Assembly (NCBI GenBank): GCA_947494435.1
Contig: CANLUY010000002.1
Location: 248,001-312,000 of the forward strand
From: an uncultured Litoreibacter sp.
GTDB taxonomy: Bacteria > Pseudomonadota > Alphaproteobacteria > Rhodobacterales > Rhodobacteraceae
Direction: 5' to 3'
Length of the DNA stretch: 64,000 nt
In this document: positions 26,624 through 37,640 of the stretch, one piece after another
Numbering within the stretch: position 1 is the first letter of the stretch
Layout: each line of letters opens with the position of its first letter
Translations under genes and position numbers: made by a program
The notes under the pieces: generated by a model
Database searches by the model: none
The model's input: the letters and a program-made list of their open reading frames with translations, nothing else
What the model was told of the DNA's origin: nothing

Positions 26624-26959
26624 TCAGAGTAATTCTTTAGTGCCAATGAAATTCTGGAAATTTGTTGTCGTTTCGGTCAACTCCGCTTCCATGTGCGCGA
26701 TCATGTCCATCGCTGCCGGCTCAATGTGCTTGTTCCAAACGGGTCCATCGTAGAACGCGTCCTTAATTCTTTCGCGCTCTTCCATCGACGTAAATGCCCG
26801 AATCCAGTGTACTTTATCTTTGTTTTCTAGATCACGAAGTGGCCCGAATACGAGCATACCGGCATCACACAGAGCTTGCCGGTTGCTTTCTTCAAAAAAC
26901 TTGATGAACTCTTCGCGTCGACCTGCCTTGATCGTGTAGTGGCGAATTTCCATAATCAT
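26624..26959 (-). CDS. NIPSNAP-family protein
   Basis: 111 residues of the dimeric alpha/beta-barrel NIPSNAP family: MEIRHYTIKAGRREEFIKFFEE at the N-terminus, then VHWIRAFTSMEERERIKDAFYDGPVW. These small proteins have no agreed bacterial function; several are annotated as monooxygenase-like or catabolic accessory proteins. GGGGGCAG lies before the ATG at 26959; an in-frame ATG at 26953 is the alternative. It is followed by parE after about 137 bases. Confidence 0.8.
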   Translation of the reverse strand: MIMEIRHYTIKAGRREEFIKFFEESNRQALCDAGMLVFGPLRDLENKDKVHWIRAFTSMEERERIKDAFYDGPVWNKHIEPAAMDMIAHMEAELTETTTNFQNFIGTKELL

Positions 26960-27189
26960 CGCTCTGCCCCCAAACTTATCTGGTTAGACTTTCGCCGCGC
27001 CGCATTGTTTTTACAAGAAGGGCTCGAAGCGGATATTTGCCTTATTACGGTCCGGGTCTGCCGCCAGTTGACGAAGCTGGCATATTGAAAAGCTGACAGC
27101 GTATTTGATCGAGCGCCGTTGTATCGGGGGTTGCAGCTTTATGTCCTGTCGCGTCATGTGAGGCGAAGGTAGTCAAGGAGGAAGCCACC

Positions 27190-28128
27190 ATGTCGGAATG
27201 GGTCACATTGGATTGCAACGGTGCGCCGCATTGCAGACATGAGAACGGATTTGCGTGCTATCAGGGCAAGTTCTACCTGTTTGGAGGATGGCGTGTGCAG
27301 CCAGTAGACGTTTTTGATCCTGACACGCGGACATGGACGCATGGGGCGCCGCCGCCGATGGAGATCCACCATTTTCAGCCGGTGATTGTGGGTAAGCAGA
27401 TTTGGCTGCTCGGAACGATGACGGGGGTATTTCCGCGGGAGACGCCGTTGGAGACCGTGTTCATTTACGAGCCTGAAGAAGACCGGTGGTTGGAGGGGCC
27501 AGCGATCCCTGAGGGGCGGCGGCGTGGGGCGTCGGGATGTGCGTTGCATAGCGATGGCTGGATATATGTCGTAGGTGGCATTGTGGACGGGCACCACGCG
27601 GATACGCAGGCTTGGTTTGATCGCATTAACCCCAAGACGGGCGAATGGCAGGTTTTGCCGGATGCGCCCAACAAGCGCGACCACGCGCCCTGTGCGATCG
27701 TGGGCGATAAGCTGTATTTCTTTGGAGGGCGTGAGACCGGACGGCACAATGGGACGGATTATAACCAGTTGTTCTTTGATACGATTGGCGATGTGGACGT
27801 TTTTGATTTCGTGTCTGGCGCATGGTCGATCCATGAAGAGCCGTTGCCTATTCAAACCGCTGCGGGTGGAACTGGCGTGTTAGGCGGCAAAATCCATTAT
27901 GTTGGAGGTGAGGCCGGAAGGGCCGAGGCCTTCACGGAAACGCAGGTATTTTCACCCGAAGCGGGCACATGGTCCATGGGTCCACATTTGAACCGGGCGC
28001 GTCATGGCACAAATTGCTGCGTTCATGATGGGAAACTTTGGATTGCTGCGGGCAGCGGTGCACGCGGTGGGGAACCTGAACTCACTTCCATCGAGGTGCT
28101 TGTTGTTGATGACGGTTCCCGCAGTTGA
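27190..28128 (+). CDS. kelch-repeat beta-propeller protein
   Basis: 312 residues with five to six kelch repeats, seen as recurrent GG-x-Y/W units: YLFGGWRVQPVDVFDPDTRTW, YVVGGIVDG, YFFGGRETG, YVGGEAGRAEAFTETQVF, and a final LWIAAGSG. No signal peptide is visible, so it is probably cytoplasmic. A strong AAGGAGG precedes the ATG. The ligand or enzymatic role is unknown; some kelch proteins are sugar mutarotases or oxidases, but no such residues are evident. Confidence 0.83.
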   Translation: MSEWVTLDCNGAPHCRHENGFACYQGKFYLFGGWRVQPVDVFDPDTRTWTHGAPPPMEIHHFQPVIVGKQIWLLGTMTGVFPRETPLETVFIYEPEEDRWLEGPAIPEGRRRGASGCALHSDGWIYVVGGIVDGHHADTQAWFDRINPKTGEWQVLPDAPNKRDHAPCAIVGDKLYFFGGRETGRHNGTDYNQLFFDTIGDVDVFDFVSGAWSIHEEPLPIQTAAGGTGVLGGKIHYVGGEAGRAEAFTETQVFSPEAGTWSMGPHLNRARHGTNCCVHDGKLWIAAGSGARGGEPELTSIEVLVVDDGSRS

Positions 28129-28334
28129 TCTTGGCCCTTTGGTTTGACTTGAAACATCCCTTCCGCAATGTCGTCGACAGGGTTGGCTCAGGATCGACAG
28201 ACTGAATCTGGAATATAGCCGCGGAAGCGACTCTTGTCGGAAATCGAGGTTGGGTTGTCGGGTCTCGGGACGCGGTTTCTTGCGTTGAAGCGCTAACTCA
28301 CATCAGAATACAAACCGATAAAGTGACCAGAAAA

Positions 28335-29210
28335 ATGAAAGATAACCGATTGATAGATGGCGTTGTTGTTAAGAAGCGCATCATTGAAGAGGTCGCAAGA
28401 TACACGGCAGACAAAAAAGATATGCCACGCCTCGTTTCCATTTTGGTCGGGGATACGCCGGAGGCAGATGTATATGTGCGCAACCAAGTTCGTGGCGCGG
28501 AGCAAGCCGGACTGCCATTCGATCAATTGAACTGGCCGTCGGACATTACGCAAAACGAGTGCAAGCAGCGTATTCTTGAGATGAATGATGATCCCACAGT
28601 GTTAGGGGTCATCCTTCAAAGACCACTTCCGGCACATATTAACGTCCGGTCTTTGCAATCTGCTATTCACCCTTTGAAGGATGTCGAGGGGATGAACCCC
28701 GCGTCCATCGGAAACATTGTGTATTCAGACATTGCTCTGGCTCCTTGTACTGCTGCTGCCAGCGTTGAGTTGGTGAAAGAGACAGGGCTTCCCTTGCAGG
28801 GGCTGGAAGTGGTGATGATTGGCCATTCTGAGATTGTTGGAAAACCGGCTGCAATGATGCTTATGGCGGAGGGTTGTACGGTGACGGTTTGTCATCACAT
28901 GACGCGTTCGGTAGCCATGCATTCGCGGCGTGCTGATGTCGTTGTGGTCGCGGTAGGAAAAGCGCACATGATCGGGCCTGATATGGTTAAACCTGGCGCT
29001 GCGGTGATCGATATTGGGATCAACCAAATCGAGACTGAAACGGGGCCGAAAATTGTTGGTGATGTCGACACTGAAGCGGTCAAAGAGGTCGCGTCTTGGA
29101 TCAGTCCTGTACCCGGCGGTGTCGGGCCCGTGACTGTTGCGATTTTGATGCGTAATGCGATGATCGCGCATCAACGGCAGCTTAGTGCTGGATGGCTTGT
29201 TGCTGAGTAA
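28335..29210 (+). CDS. FolD-like methylene-THF dehydrogenase lacking the catalytic Lys
   Basis: 291 residues aligning along the whole FolD family. Conserved: ILVGDTPEADVYV, ILQRPLP (Gln95), LKDVEG (Asp116), GHSEIVGKP (NADP site) and PGGVGPVTVA. The catalytic lysine of the Y-x-x-x-K motif is Gln51 here (VYVRNQ against E. coli IYVASK). PCTPRG is changed to PCTAAA and KDVDG to KDVEG. In human FolD, as recalled, Lys-to-Gln abolishes cyclohydrolase but leaves dehydrogenase. This is therefore probably a specialised paralogue. No clear ribosome site; GTG 28323 is an alternative start. Confidence 0.82.
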   Translation: MKDNRLIDGVVVKKRIIEEVARYTADKKDMPRLVSILVGDTPEADVYVRNQVRGAEQAGLPFDQLNWPSDITQNECKQRILEMNDDPTVLGVILQRPLPAHINVRSLQSAIHPLKDVEGMNPASIGNIVYSDIALAPCTAAASVELVKETGLPLQGLEVVMIGHSEIVGKPAAMMLMAEGCTVTVCHHMTRSVAMHSRRADVVVVAVGKAHMIGPDMVKPGAAVIDIGINQIETETGPKIVGDVDTEAVKEVASWISPVPGGVGPVTVAILMRNAMIAHQRQLSAGWLVAE

Positions 29211-29249
29211 ACCTCCTTCGCCAAGCCTAACCGAAATACTTGGCCGCGG

Positions 29250-30572
29250 CTAACTTGAGTCGGGAAGGTTGCCCTTAATTTCAATGATGCGCCTTGGATA
29301 TGGCATCTCGATTCCTTCAGCCTTCAAAGCGTTCCAGATAAGAAAAAGGATGTCGGAGGTGTATTTCTTGTCACCGTCATCCAGCCCATTCACCCAAAAT
29401 TCGCACGCAAAATCAACACCGCTTTCGCCAAAGCCCCGCAGTTCACAGTCTGGCGGGTAGGGCAGTTGCAGCACATCGGGATGGGTAGAGACAGCGGCCT
29501 CGACGATATCGGGGACACGGTTGATATCGGTCTCATAAGTGACAGAAAACGGTGCCTCGAAGCGGTTGGCAGACCCTGAATCTGAATAGTTAATGACGCG
29601 CGTTGTGATGAAATCCTCGTTCGGCACCACAACCCAACGTCCGTCGAATGTCTCCAAGATTGCGGCGCGTGCCATCATCTTGACGATCTTACCTTGTTCG
29701 CCGCCATCAAGTTCGACGTAGTCTCCGACAGTCGCTTGACCTTCCAGAAGGAGGATCACACCAGAAATGAAATTCGATGCGATCTTTTGAAGACCAAAAC
29801 CCAAACCAACACCGATGGCACCACCCAGAACCGCGAGCGCCGAAAGGTTGATCCCCATAATGTTCATCAGCAGAAGGAAGGCGACACCGAAGATCATGAA
29901 TTCGACGACCTTGATCGTGAGCGTTCTCAACGATGGACGCATATCCTGTTGGGTCAGGTAGTCCGTCGATTGTTGGTTCGACCAGCCACCTAGCCAAAAC
30001 AGAATGGATCCCGCAATGACGCCGCGCACGATGGCCATGAGGGAGAAACCGATATTCCCAATCTGGACGCGGGTTTCTTCCAGAAGCACAGAGACGTCAT
30101 CCAACAGTCCAATCGCGTAAAGCGCGGCGATTGGGAGGAGGATGTATCTTCCAAGCAGTTTCAGGAACGGGATTTGCAAGATATCGCGCACAAAAATTCG
30201 AGCTGCGATGAACATGAAGACGCGCTTGCCGAATGCGATGACCTCTCCGGAACCAAAAATCGACCGTGTGACTTGTTCCCCAATGCCCGTCAGCGCAAAA
30301 GCGATGAGTGGCAACAGCAATGGCAAAAACATCATTACAAAGCGGCGCGTCTTGGACAGCAACGTTTCGCTGTCATCCGAAGGTGACAGAAAGCGGGAGA
30401 TGCGCGGTACGATAATTCGGGTGATCAGGACGGCTATAACGTAGGAACCGACCAATACTGCGAATTGTGACCAAGCGGCAGGGGACAAAAGCCAGCCTTT
30501 CGCGAGTTCAACGCCTTGCGTCAAAATCTCCAAAGCTTGCCCAACAAACGGGGGGAGCGCTTCCATGTCCAT
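29250..30572 (-). CDS. MscS-family mechanosensitive channel
   Basis: 440 residues: about six hydrophobic segments, then the MscS pore helix and beta domain (LSALAVLGGAIGVGLGFGLQKIASNFISGVILLLEG, then VGDYVELDGGEQGKIVKMMARAAILETFDGRWVVVPN). The C-terminal alpha/beta domain ends PYPRRIIEIKGNLPDSS. It releases solutes on osmotic downshift. It is larger than E. coli MscS (286), with extra N-terminal membrane helices as in the YbdG/MscK-type groups. AGGAAG lies 5 bases before ATG 30572. Confidence 0.92.
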   Translation of the reverse strand: MDMEALPPFVGQALEILTQGVELAKGWLLSPAAWSQFAVLVGSYVIAVLITRIIVPRISRFLSPSDDSETLLSKTRRFVMMFLPLLLPLIAFALTGIGEQVTRSIFGSGEVIAFGKRVFMFIAARIFVRDILQIPFLKLLGRYILLPIAALYAIGLLDDVSVLLEETRVQIGNIGFSLMAIVRGVIAGSILFWLGGWSNQQSTDYLTQQDMRPSLRTLTIKVVEFMIFGVAFLLLMNIMGINLSALAVLGGAIGVGLGFGLQKIASNFISGVILLLEGQATVGDYVELDGGEQGKIVKMMARAAILETFDGRWVVVPNEDFITTRVINYSDSGSANRFEAPFSVTYETDINRVPDIVEAAVSTHPDVLQLPYPPDCELRGFGESGVDFACEFWVNGLDDGDKKYTSDILFLIWNALKAEGIEMPYPRRIIEIKGNLPDSS

Positions 30573-30736
30573 GATATCTTCCTGCCGCCGCACTGATCGC
30601 CTTTCTTAGCAAGCTTGGCGGATGGATCAAGTAAAGCTTCTCCGACCCTGAACCTGCGTATTTCCTGCTGAAAAGAGAGACGAAGGGCTGTAAGCCGGAC
30701 TTGCTGAGGTGCGCGCTCAGGCGTAGGGCTGATGGG

Positions 30737-32086
30737 ATGACATACCCACAACACCTTCGTGCTATTCTGGTATTAGGTCTGCCTTTGATCGGCAGTCACC
30801 TCGCACAATTTGCCATACATTTGGTCGATACGGTCATGCTGGGTTGGTATGATGTCACAGCACTTGCAGCATCGGTTCTTGCGACCTCGTTTTTCTTCGT
30901 TGTCTTTATCATGGGGTCTGGTTTCGCTTTCGCCGTGATGCCGATGGTCGCTGAAGCCGCCGAACAAGACGACGCACTGCGTATTCGGCGGGTGACGCGA
31001 ATGGGGATTTGGCTGTCCGTCATCTATGCGGCTGTATTTTTGCCAATGATGATTTGGTCTGCGCCGCTTTTGGAATTGGCGGGCCAAACACCAGAATTGT
31101 CTGAACTGGCGCAGCAGTATCTGCGGATCGCCGGGATCGGCTTATGTCCGTCCCTTCTGGTTATGGTACTGAAAAGCTATTTGGCGTCGATGGAGCGAAC
31201 GCAGGTCGTGTTGTGGATTACGGTGGGGGCAGTGTTCGTCAACACGGTGCTGAATTGGTTACTCATTTTTGGCAATTGGGGCTTGCCCGAATTGGGATTG
31301 CGCGGCGCTGCGCTTGCATCTGTGCTGACGCAGGCCGCAACACTAGGTGCGTTGGGGCTTTATGCTGCGAAATCCGAAGGGCTGCGCGAACACAGGTTGT
31401 TTCAGCGCATTTGGCGGCCAGACCCGGATGCAATGAAAGAGGTGTTTCGACTTGGCTGGCCGATTGGGCTGACCAATCTTGCAGAATCCGGAATGTTCAG
31501 CGCGTCTGCCCTGATCATGGGTTTGATCGGTAAGCTCCCTCTGGCAGCGCATGGCATCGCATTGCAAATTGCCGGTGCCACTTTCATGATCCATATCGGC
31601 TTAAGCCAAGCCGTCACGGTAAGAGCAGGACGTGCCTTGGGCAGAGCCGATGTTGAAGGGTTAGGGCGCGGTGCTGTTGCTGGCGTGGGTTTGTCTCTTG
31701 CTGTGGTTGCGCTGACAATGATCCTGTTTCTGGGGTTTCCAGAAATCCTGTTGCGCGGTTTTATCGCGCCTGATGAAAGCCAAAAGGATGAAATCTTGCG
31801 CATTGGCGCGGCGCTGCTTGCAGTGGCAGCTGTCTTCCAACTGGTTGACGCGGGGCAGGTGATGGCATTGGGAGTTCTGCGTGGAATACAAGACACCCGT
31901 ATTCCGATGATTATGGCTGCCTTCAGCTACTGGCTTATGGGGATTCCTGCCAGTTACCTTATTGGCATTACAATTGGTCTTGGCGGTGTAGGTGTCTGGG
32001 CGGGGCTTGTCATCGGCCTACTCTTTGCGGCCGTTTTACTTTGGTGGCGTTTCTGGCGGTTATACCTCGAAATGAAGCAGGCTTAG
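30737..32086 (+). CDS. MATE-family multidrug efflux transporter
   Basis: 449 residues with twelve predicted membrane segments in two homologous halves. Typical features: LGLPLIGSHLAQFAIHLVDTVMLGWYD at the start of helix 1 and LRGIQDTRIPMIMAAFSYWLMGIPASY in the second half. It uses a sodium or proton gradient to export cationic drugs. It resembles NorM in size and arrangement. ATG 30737 is used because upstream residues are polar and lie before helix 1. The stop shares TTAG with the convergent gene. Confidence 0.92.
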   Translation: MTYPQHLRAILVLGLPLIGSHLAQFAIHLVDTVMLGWYDVTALAASVLATSFFFVVFIMGSGFAFAVMPMVAEAAEQDDALRIRRVTRMGIWLSVIYAAVFLPMMIWSAPLLELAGQTPELSELAQQYLRIAGIGLCPSLLVMVLKSYLASMERTQVVLWITVGAVFVNTVLNWLLIFGNWGLPELGLRGAALASVLTQAATLGALGLYAAKSEGLREHRLFQRIWRPDPDAMKEVFRLGWPIGLTNLAESGMFSASALIMGLIGKLPLAAHGIALQIAGATFMIHIGLSQAVTVRAGRALGRADVEGLGRGAVAGVGLSLAVVALTMILFLGFPEILLRGFIAPDESQKDEILRIGAALLAVAAVFQLVDAGQVMALGVLRGIQDTRIPMIMAAFSYWLMGIPASYLIGITIGLGGVGVWAGLVIGLLFAAVLLWWRFWRLYLEMKQA

Positions 32087-33057
32087 TCCTGCGGCCCCTC
32101 GATAATTTCAACCGGCAAGTTCAATCGCGCTGATACTTCATTTGCAAAAGCGTCGAGAGCATGTGGATCGCCATACATATCGCAAAGCGTCATTGTCCGA
32201 GCTGCGCGTTCCACTTGCCCCGACGGGCTGTATTTCAAAGTTAGAATGGCCTCTTGGCCGCCGCGTCCTCCGGTGATGCGTGCCAAGCAGACCGCGCGTA
32301 TCCAAGGGCGCGGTAGAATGTCGATCAGGGTAGGCGTAATCCGCTTGATGAGAGTTTGTTCATTTGCGCTTAGGTAAAGGCCAGTTTCAAATTCGGGCAG
32401 CGCGCTTGGCCAATTGTAGGTAAGTGCTCCTACAGCAATCAGCCGTTTCGGCGGCGCGGCTGGCGCGGGTAAAACGCGTGCTGTTTTACAATCCTCAATA
32501 AATCGTTGGGGGAGGTTTGTGCGGTACGCTGGTGATATCCAGATCGAGGCTTCTGTCTTCGTTTCGGGGAAAACCTCATGGCGTCTATTGCGACCGGGCG
32601 CTTGCGATTGTGGAGGCCAAACTGTGCAACTCAGCGTCGCATGGCCAAACTGCCAGTCACGTGACGCAGTATTGCTTGCCTTTCCAACCGTCCCTTCACC
32701 GAAAAGTGGACGCAGTGCCGCAATAGCCTTTGCGTAATTTATTCGGTGGTCGGGCGAGGCTTGTACTACACAAAAAAGCGCGTTTGGTGGTTTCAACAGG
32801 TCCGTCTCAGGGCCGAACTGAAACGCCGGAGGATGTGCGAGACCGGGAATGAAATCGAGTTTGCTTTCTAAGGTGCAGATCTCTAGCTGTTCGGACCAAA
32901 TAGCTGGCTTAGAGCCATAGCGCTCGATCAATTCGATCATCGGCTGTCGAAAGTCGAGGCCACATCTGTCGAGCCGGTCCCAGAGTATTTGCTCCGTTTT
33001 GGTGGAAGAGCGGAATTTCGGGAGGCGCAGGCCACGAAGGGATTTAAGCGGGAGCAT
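32083..33057 (-). CDS. hypothetical protein
   Basis: 324 residues, no signal peptide or membrane segment, and no recognised domain. It begins with a basic segment MLPLKSLRGLRLPKFRSS. It contains Trp-rich elements (DILPRPWIRAVCLARITGGRGG, SRDWQFGHATLSCTVWPPQ) and ends LNLPVEIIEGPQD. Codon use looks native. Function unknown. It lies between a MATE transporter (convergent, 4-base overlap) and another hypothetical gene on the same strand. Confidence 0.75.
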   Translation of the reverse strand: MLPLKSLRGLRLPKFRSSTKTEQILWDRLDRCGLDFRQPMIELIERYGSKPAIWSEQLEICTLESKLDFIPGLAHPPAFQFGPETDLLKPPNALFCVVQASPDHRINYAKAIAALRPLFGEGTVGKASNTASRDWQFGHATLSCTVWPPQSQAPGRNRRHEVFPETKTEASIWISPAYRTNLPQRFIEDCKTARVLPAPAAPPKRLIAVGALTYNWPSALPEFETGLYLSANEQTLIKRITPTLIDILPRPWIRAVCLARITGGRGGQEAILTLKYSPSGQVERAARTMTLCDMYGDPHALDAFANEVSARLNLPVEIIEGPQD

Positions 33058-33148
33058 CGTGGTAATATGCGCTTAAAGAGCAGTCTTTGCCAAGCTTGCG
33101 GTTAAGTCATCAACGGCTTGTCGAAATGACATTCCGTTTTGTCGAACT

Positions 33149-33556
33149 TTATTCTCGATCTTTAAGAAGACGGTCGGCCTTTTTGCGTACCAGAACTGAC
33201 CGCAAGTCATGCATGGCGAGCAGCAAACCGTCCGTCACGTCTTCTAGTTGCTCTTCATCGGCGCGGGTTTGGGCCCAATGCGTTGTCAGGTTCAGGTAGT
33301 CAATCGCACGGTATATGTCATCAAGGTCGCGCGTCGCCATTACCGCAAGCCGCTCATCCGCCCAGTCCTGGATAACCTCTAGCTCGTCGCTTGTGAGTTC
33401 GTGATCTCCGTGCGGTTTAATCTGGCCGTTCTTGATATTAACGACTGCAATTTCTGACATGTCGATACGGCGCTGTCTGTTTTCGGTATCAACACGAAAA
33501 ACAGTTGCGCCGTTTTCCCGCACGCGGAAATAGAATTCAGGAAGTTCGCCTGCCAT
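33149..33556 (-). CDS. hypothetical protein
   Basis: 135 residues, acidic in the middle, soluble. The sequence MAGELPEFYFRVRENGATVFRVDTE and IQDWADERLAVMATRDLDDIYRAIDYLNLTTHWAQ looks like a conserved protein of Rhodobacterales. The first 50 residues could be a small beta domain followed by three helices. No function recognised. Upstream 33557-33699 holds nothing evident. Confidence 0.75.
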   Translation of the reverse strand: MAGELPEFYFRVRENGATVFRVDTENRQRRIDMSEIAVVNIKNGQIKPHGDHELTSDELEVIQDWADERLAVMATRDLDDIYRAIDYLNLTTHWAQTRADEEQLEDVTDGLLLAMHDLRSVLVRKKADRLLKDRE

Positions 33557-33699
33557 GTCTGCTCAGGTGCCTGTGACGTTCACGTTACGCGTTGCTAACA
33601 CAGGTTCATGCCATCCGTGAACAGGGATTTATCAACTTGTTTTCACCCTTATAGTCATCGTGCTGCAGTCGCATACACGGTTGTCTCAAATGTGTTGGC

Positions 33700-34830
33700 T
33701 CAAGCGGCCAGGACGGAGGTTTCCGCGGCCTTCAGATTTGAGTCCAAGTCAGGGTTGTGATGCCGAACTATGTTCAACTGGTTTTTCGACTTTTTGAACG
33801 TGTCCAGACGCGCCTTCGCATGTTTTACAGGATGGCATGGCAAAGCCGGTTGGAAATCTGTCTTTCCGGTGACCCTCATGCCCAATGCGCTGCCGATCTC
33901 CCTTCTTTGTTGGGGAGAGAGACTATTCGCGATCTCGGGACCAAGCAGAAGCGTTTCCGATACAACGCCGTTTGCCGCGATAAGTTGATGTGTATCACAC
34001 AAAATATGGTGCCACGTGATGTCCCGCTTTCCGGTCATGTACCGGATTTTGGGCATCTGCGTCAGCGCTTTAGCTGGAACCAGACAAGGCATTTCGAATG
34101 CGTCTAGGAGTTGGTTCGCCCCCCCCGCAACGACGCGGTGTTGGCCTGAGACGATTAGGTCTTCACTGGGACAAGATCGCCCGAGAGCATGTTTCTTGAT
34201 CAGAATTGGTTTGTTCTGTTTAGGGACAAGACCTAACGGTTCGTGCCCCTTCCAAACCCAACGGATCGTGTGTGTGACCCCCGCTTCTGAAACCACTTCA
34301 TCGCCGACCCTCAGCGTTTCGATTTTCCGGTCTCCGTAAGGCGTTTTGATCAGTGTACCGGGTGCGTAGCAGGCCGGGATCGTGCCAGAATTTGGGTTGC
34401 TTTGATTATAGTATGTGCTGCCGCGATCATCCGACTGCATGGATTGACCAACGGCCGTTATGTTTCCGGAGTCTGTGCTGGTTTGACCTGCAGCTGGGCC
34501 GTTGGTAGCTGAAACCGTATTCCCTTCCCAAGAGACGAACTGAACAACATTGCCGTTGTCGTCCACGAGAGCAATTGCATCATCGGGGTAGAAATTACCC
34601 ATTTCGTCTGATGTCGTAAAACCGCTGATGGAGTCGTCGAGCACATATACGTCTTGGCCGTCCATTGTTCCTTGAAACGAACCAAGACTAAAATTGGCGT
34701 ATTGCTCACCATTGGACATATAAAATGCCAAGGAATAGCCGGATGGGTCTGTTCCAGTTGGAAGCGCGACTTCTACGAACTCTTCACTGGACGTTCCGTA
34801 GTATTTGAATTCTGAGATATAACCTGACAC
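33700..34830 (-). CDS. LTD-like/Hint-domain protein
   Basis: 376 residues in two parts. Residues 1-150 (ISEFKYYGTSSEEFVEVALP, then SGYSLAFYMSNG and DAIALVDDNGNVVQFVSWEG) resemble a lamin-tail-like beta-sandwich. From Cys154 (ACYAPGTLIKTPYGDRKIETL) a Hint_2 (hedgehog/intein) module runs to ~residue 300 with SGQHRVV and ILCDTHQLIAANG. Such Hint proteins are frequent in Roseobacters and often secreted by type I systems; autocleavage at Cys154 is possible. A run of eight G in the coding strand (34119-34126) interrupts the VAGGAN segment. Confidence 0.85.
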   Translation of the reverse strand: MSGYISEFKYYGTSSEEFVEVALPTGTDPSGYSLAFYMSNGEQYANFSLGSFQGTMDGQDVYVLDDSISGFTTSDEMGNFYPDDAIALVDDNGNVVQFVSWEGNTVSATNGPAAGQTSTDSGNITAVGQSMQSDDRGSTYYNQSNPNSGTIPACYAPGTLIKTPYGDRKIETLRVGDEVVSEAGVTHTIRWVWKGHEPLGLVPKQNKPILIKKHALGRSCPSEDLIVSGQHRVVAGGANQLLDAFEMPCLVPAKALTQMPKIRYMTGKRDITWHHILCDTHQLIAANGVVSETLLLGPEIANSLSPQQRREIGSALGMRVTGKTDFQPALPCHPVKHAKARLDTFKKSKNQLNIVRHHNPDLDSNLKAAETSVLAA

Positions 34831-34943
34831 GTGACACCCGTTAAGCGGAAGGTGTCACTCTCTAGCTGTGTGCCGATAAACGGGTCCTAAACGTCTCCGG
34901 AAAGTTGCTTAGGCTTTTAGTAAAATGCGTCCGTTACTCCTTG

Positions 34944-34974
34944 CCGTCCCGCCCATTCATTTCAAGCGGGACGG
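34944..34974 (-). terminator. hairpin downstream of the aminotransferase gene
   Basis: CCGTCCCGC (34944-34952) and GCGGGACGG (34966-34974) form a perfect 9-bp stem with a 13-base loop, 26 bases beyond the aminotransferase stop at 35000. No T-run follows on either strand, so it may be an mRNA 3'-end stabiliser or factor-dependent terminator rather than a classical intrinsic one. Confidence 0.5.
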
Positions 34975-34999
34975 GCAGGGTCACGAAGATAGCATTGCC

Positions 35000-36688
<1,689 letters not shown>

Positions 36689-36973
36689 ATGCGTGAAGAA
36701 CCCCGCCACGACGAACCCCGTGCGCTCCGGATCAAGCGCCTCAAGCTGCGGTCAATGCGTCGTGGGATCAAGGAAATGGACTTGATCCTCGGCAGCTTTG
36801 CGCGATCCGGTCTTGACCAGCTTAGTGATGATGATCTTGCGCTTTATGATGAGATGCTGAGTGAGAACGATCATGACATGTACGCTTGGGCGTCGGGTCA
36901 GGTTGGGGCACCAGAAAAGTTCGCAGAATTGATGAGCCATGTTGTGACAACGGGCGGCGCTTTGCGGAGTTAA
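36689..36973 (+). CDS. sdhE: succinate dehydrogenase FAD assembly factor
   Basis: 94 residues of the SdhE/Sdh5/YgfY family, which promotes covalent flavinylation of SdhA. The core RIKRLKLRSMRRGIKEMDLILGSFA contains the conserved RRGxxE motif, and LYDEMLSENDHDMYAWASG is the second family block. The start directly follows the stop of the XRE gene (zero spacing), indicating coupling. The sdh genes themselves are not in the window. Confidence 0.93.
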   Translation: MREEPRHDEPRALRIKRLKLRSMRRGIKEMDLILGSFARSGLDQLSDDDLALYDEMLSENDHDMYAWASGQVGAPEKFAELMSHVVTTGGALRS

Positions 36974-37076
36974 CTGTTTTATAACGAAAAATTTTCTCAA
37001 ACCTGTTGTTCGTTTAACCGATTATTCAGCCCTGCGGCCTACTCAAGCTTCAAAGAGCAGTTAAGCCACGGAGCAA

Positions 37077-37577
37077 ATGATGAGTATTCAGCAAAGGTTC
37101 ATGCAAACAGATGCGCATGATTTTATGGCAGGTTATCTTGAAAGCCTCGCCTTGGTAGAACGACTTCACCGACTTCTGCTGGATGTGATCAAAGATGAAT
37201 TTGAACGGTTGAGCCTGTTGGATATCAACGCGGTGCAAGCTCTGTTGCTGTTCAATATCTCCGACAACGAAGTGACAGCCGGCGAGCTAAAGTCGCGTGG
37301 ATATTACCAAGGCTCCAATGTCTCCTACAACCTCAAGAAACTGGTAGAGATGGGGTATATGCACCATCAACGCTGTGAGATTGATCGCCGCTCAGTGCGT
37401 GTCCGGTTGACGCCAAAAGGACGTGAGGTGCGGGATCACGTGCAAGACTTGTTCTCCCGACATGCCGAAGGCATGGAAAAAAGCGGTCTGTTAGGGAGCA
37501 CCGGCATAGAGGAGATTAACGGATCTCTACGTCGGATGGAGCGGTACTGGAGCGATCAAATCCGCTACATCTACTGA
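37077..37577 (+). CDS. MarR-family regulator (LdtR-like)
   Basis: 166 residues with a MarR winged helix: LSLLDINAVQALLLFNISDNEVTAGELKSRGYYQGSNVSYNLKKLVEMGYMHH, then the wing CEIDRRSVRVRLTPKGREV. The GYYQGSNVSYN recognition helix and overall length resemble LdtR, which controls an L,D-transpeptidase gene in Rhizobiales; this subfamily call is by recollection. Two adjacent in-frame ATGs (37077, 37080) follow GGAGCAA; the second has better spacing. Confidence 0.86.
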   Translation: MMSIQQRFMQTDAHDFMAGYLESLALVERLHRLLLDVIKDEFERLSLLDINAVQALLLFNISDNEVTAGELKSRGYYQGSNVSYNLKKLVEMGYMHHQRCEIDRRSVRVRLTPKGREVRDHVQDLFSRHAEGMEKSGLLGSTGIEEINGSLRRMERYWSDQIRYIY

Positions 37578-37640
37578 TTACAGGCCCTTCTGGCATCATG
37601 ACGTACCGGCCTGATCATGCGCCTTTAGTAGATAAAAGTT

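Noticed and set aside
36966-36982. CtrA-like TTAA-N7-TTAA box after sdhE
   Set aside because: The second half reads ATAA and the site overlaps the sdhE stop; a single imperfect match is expected by chance.
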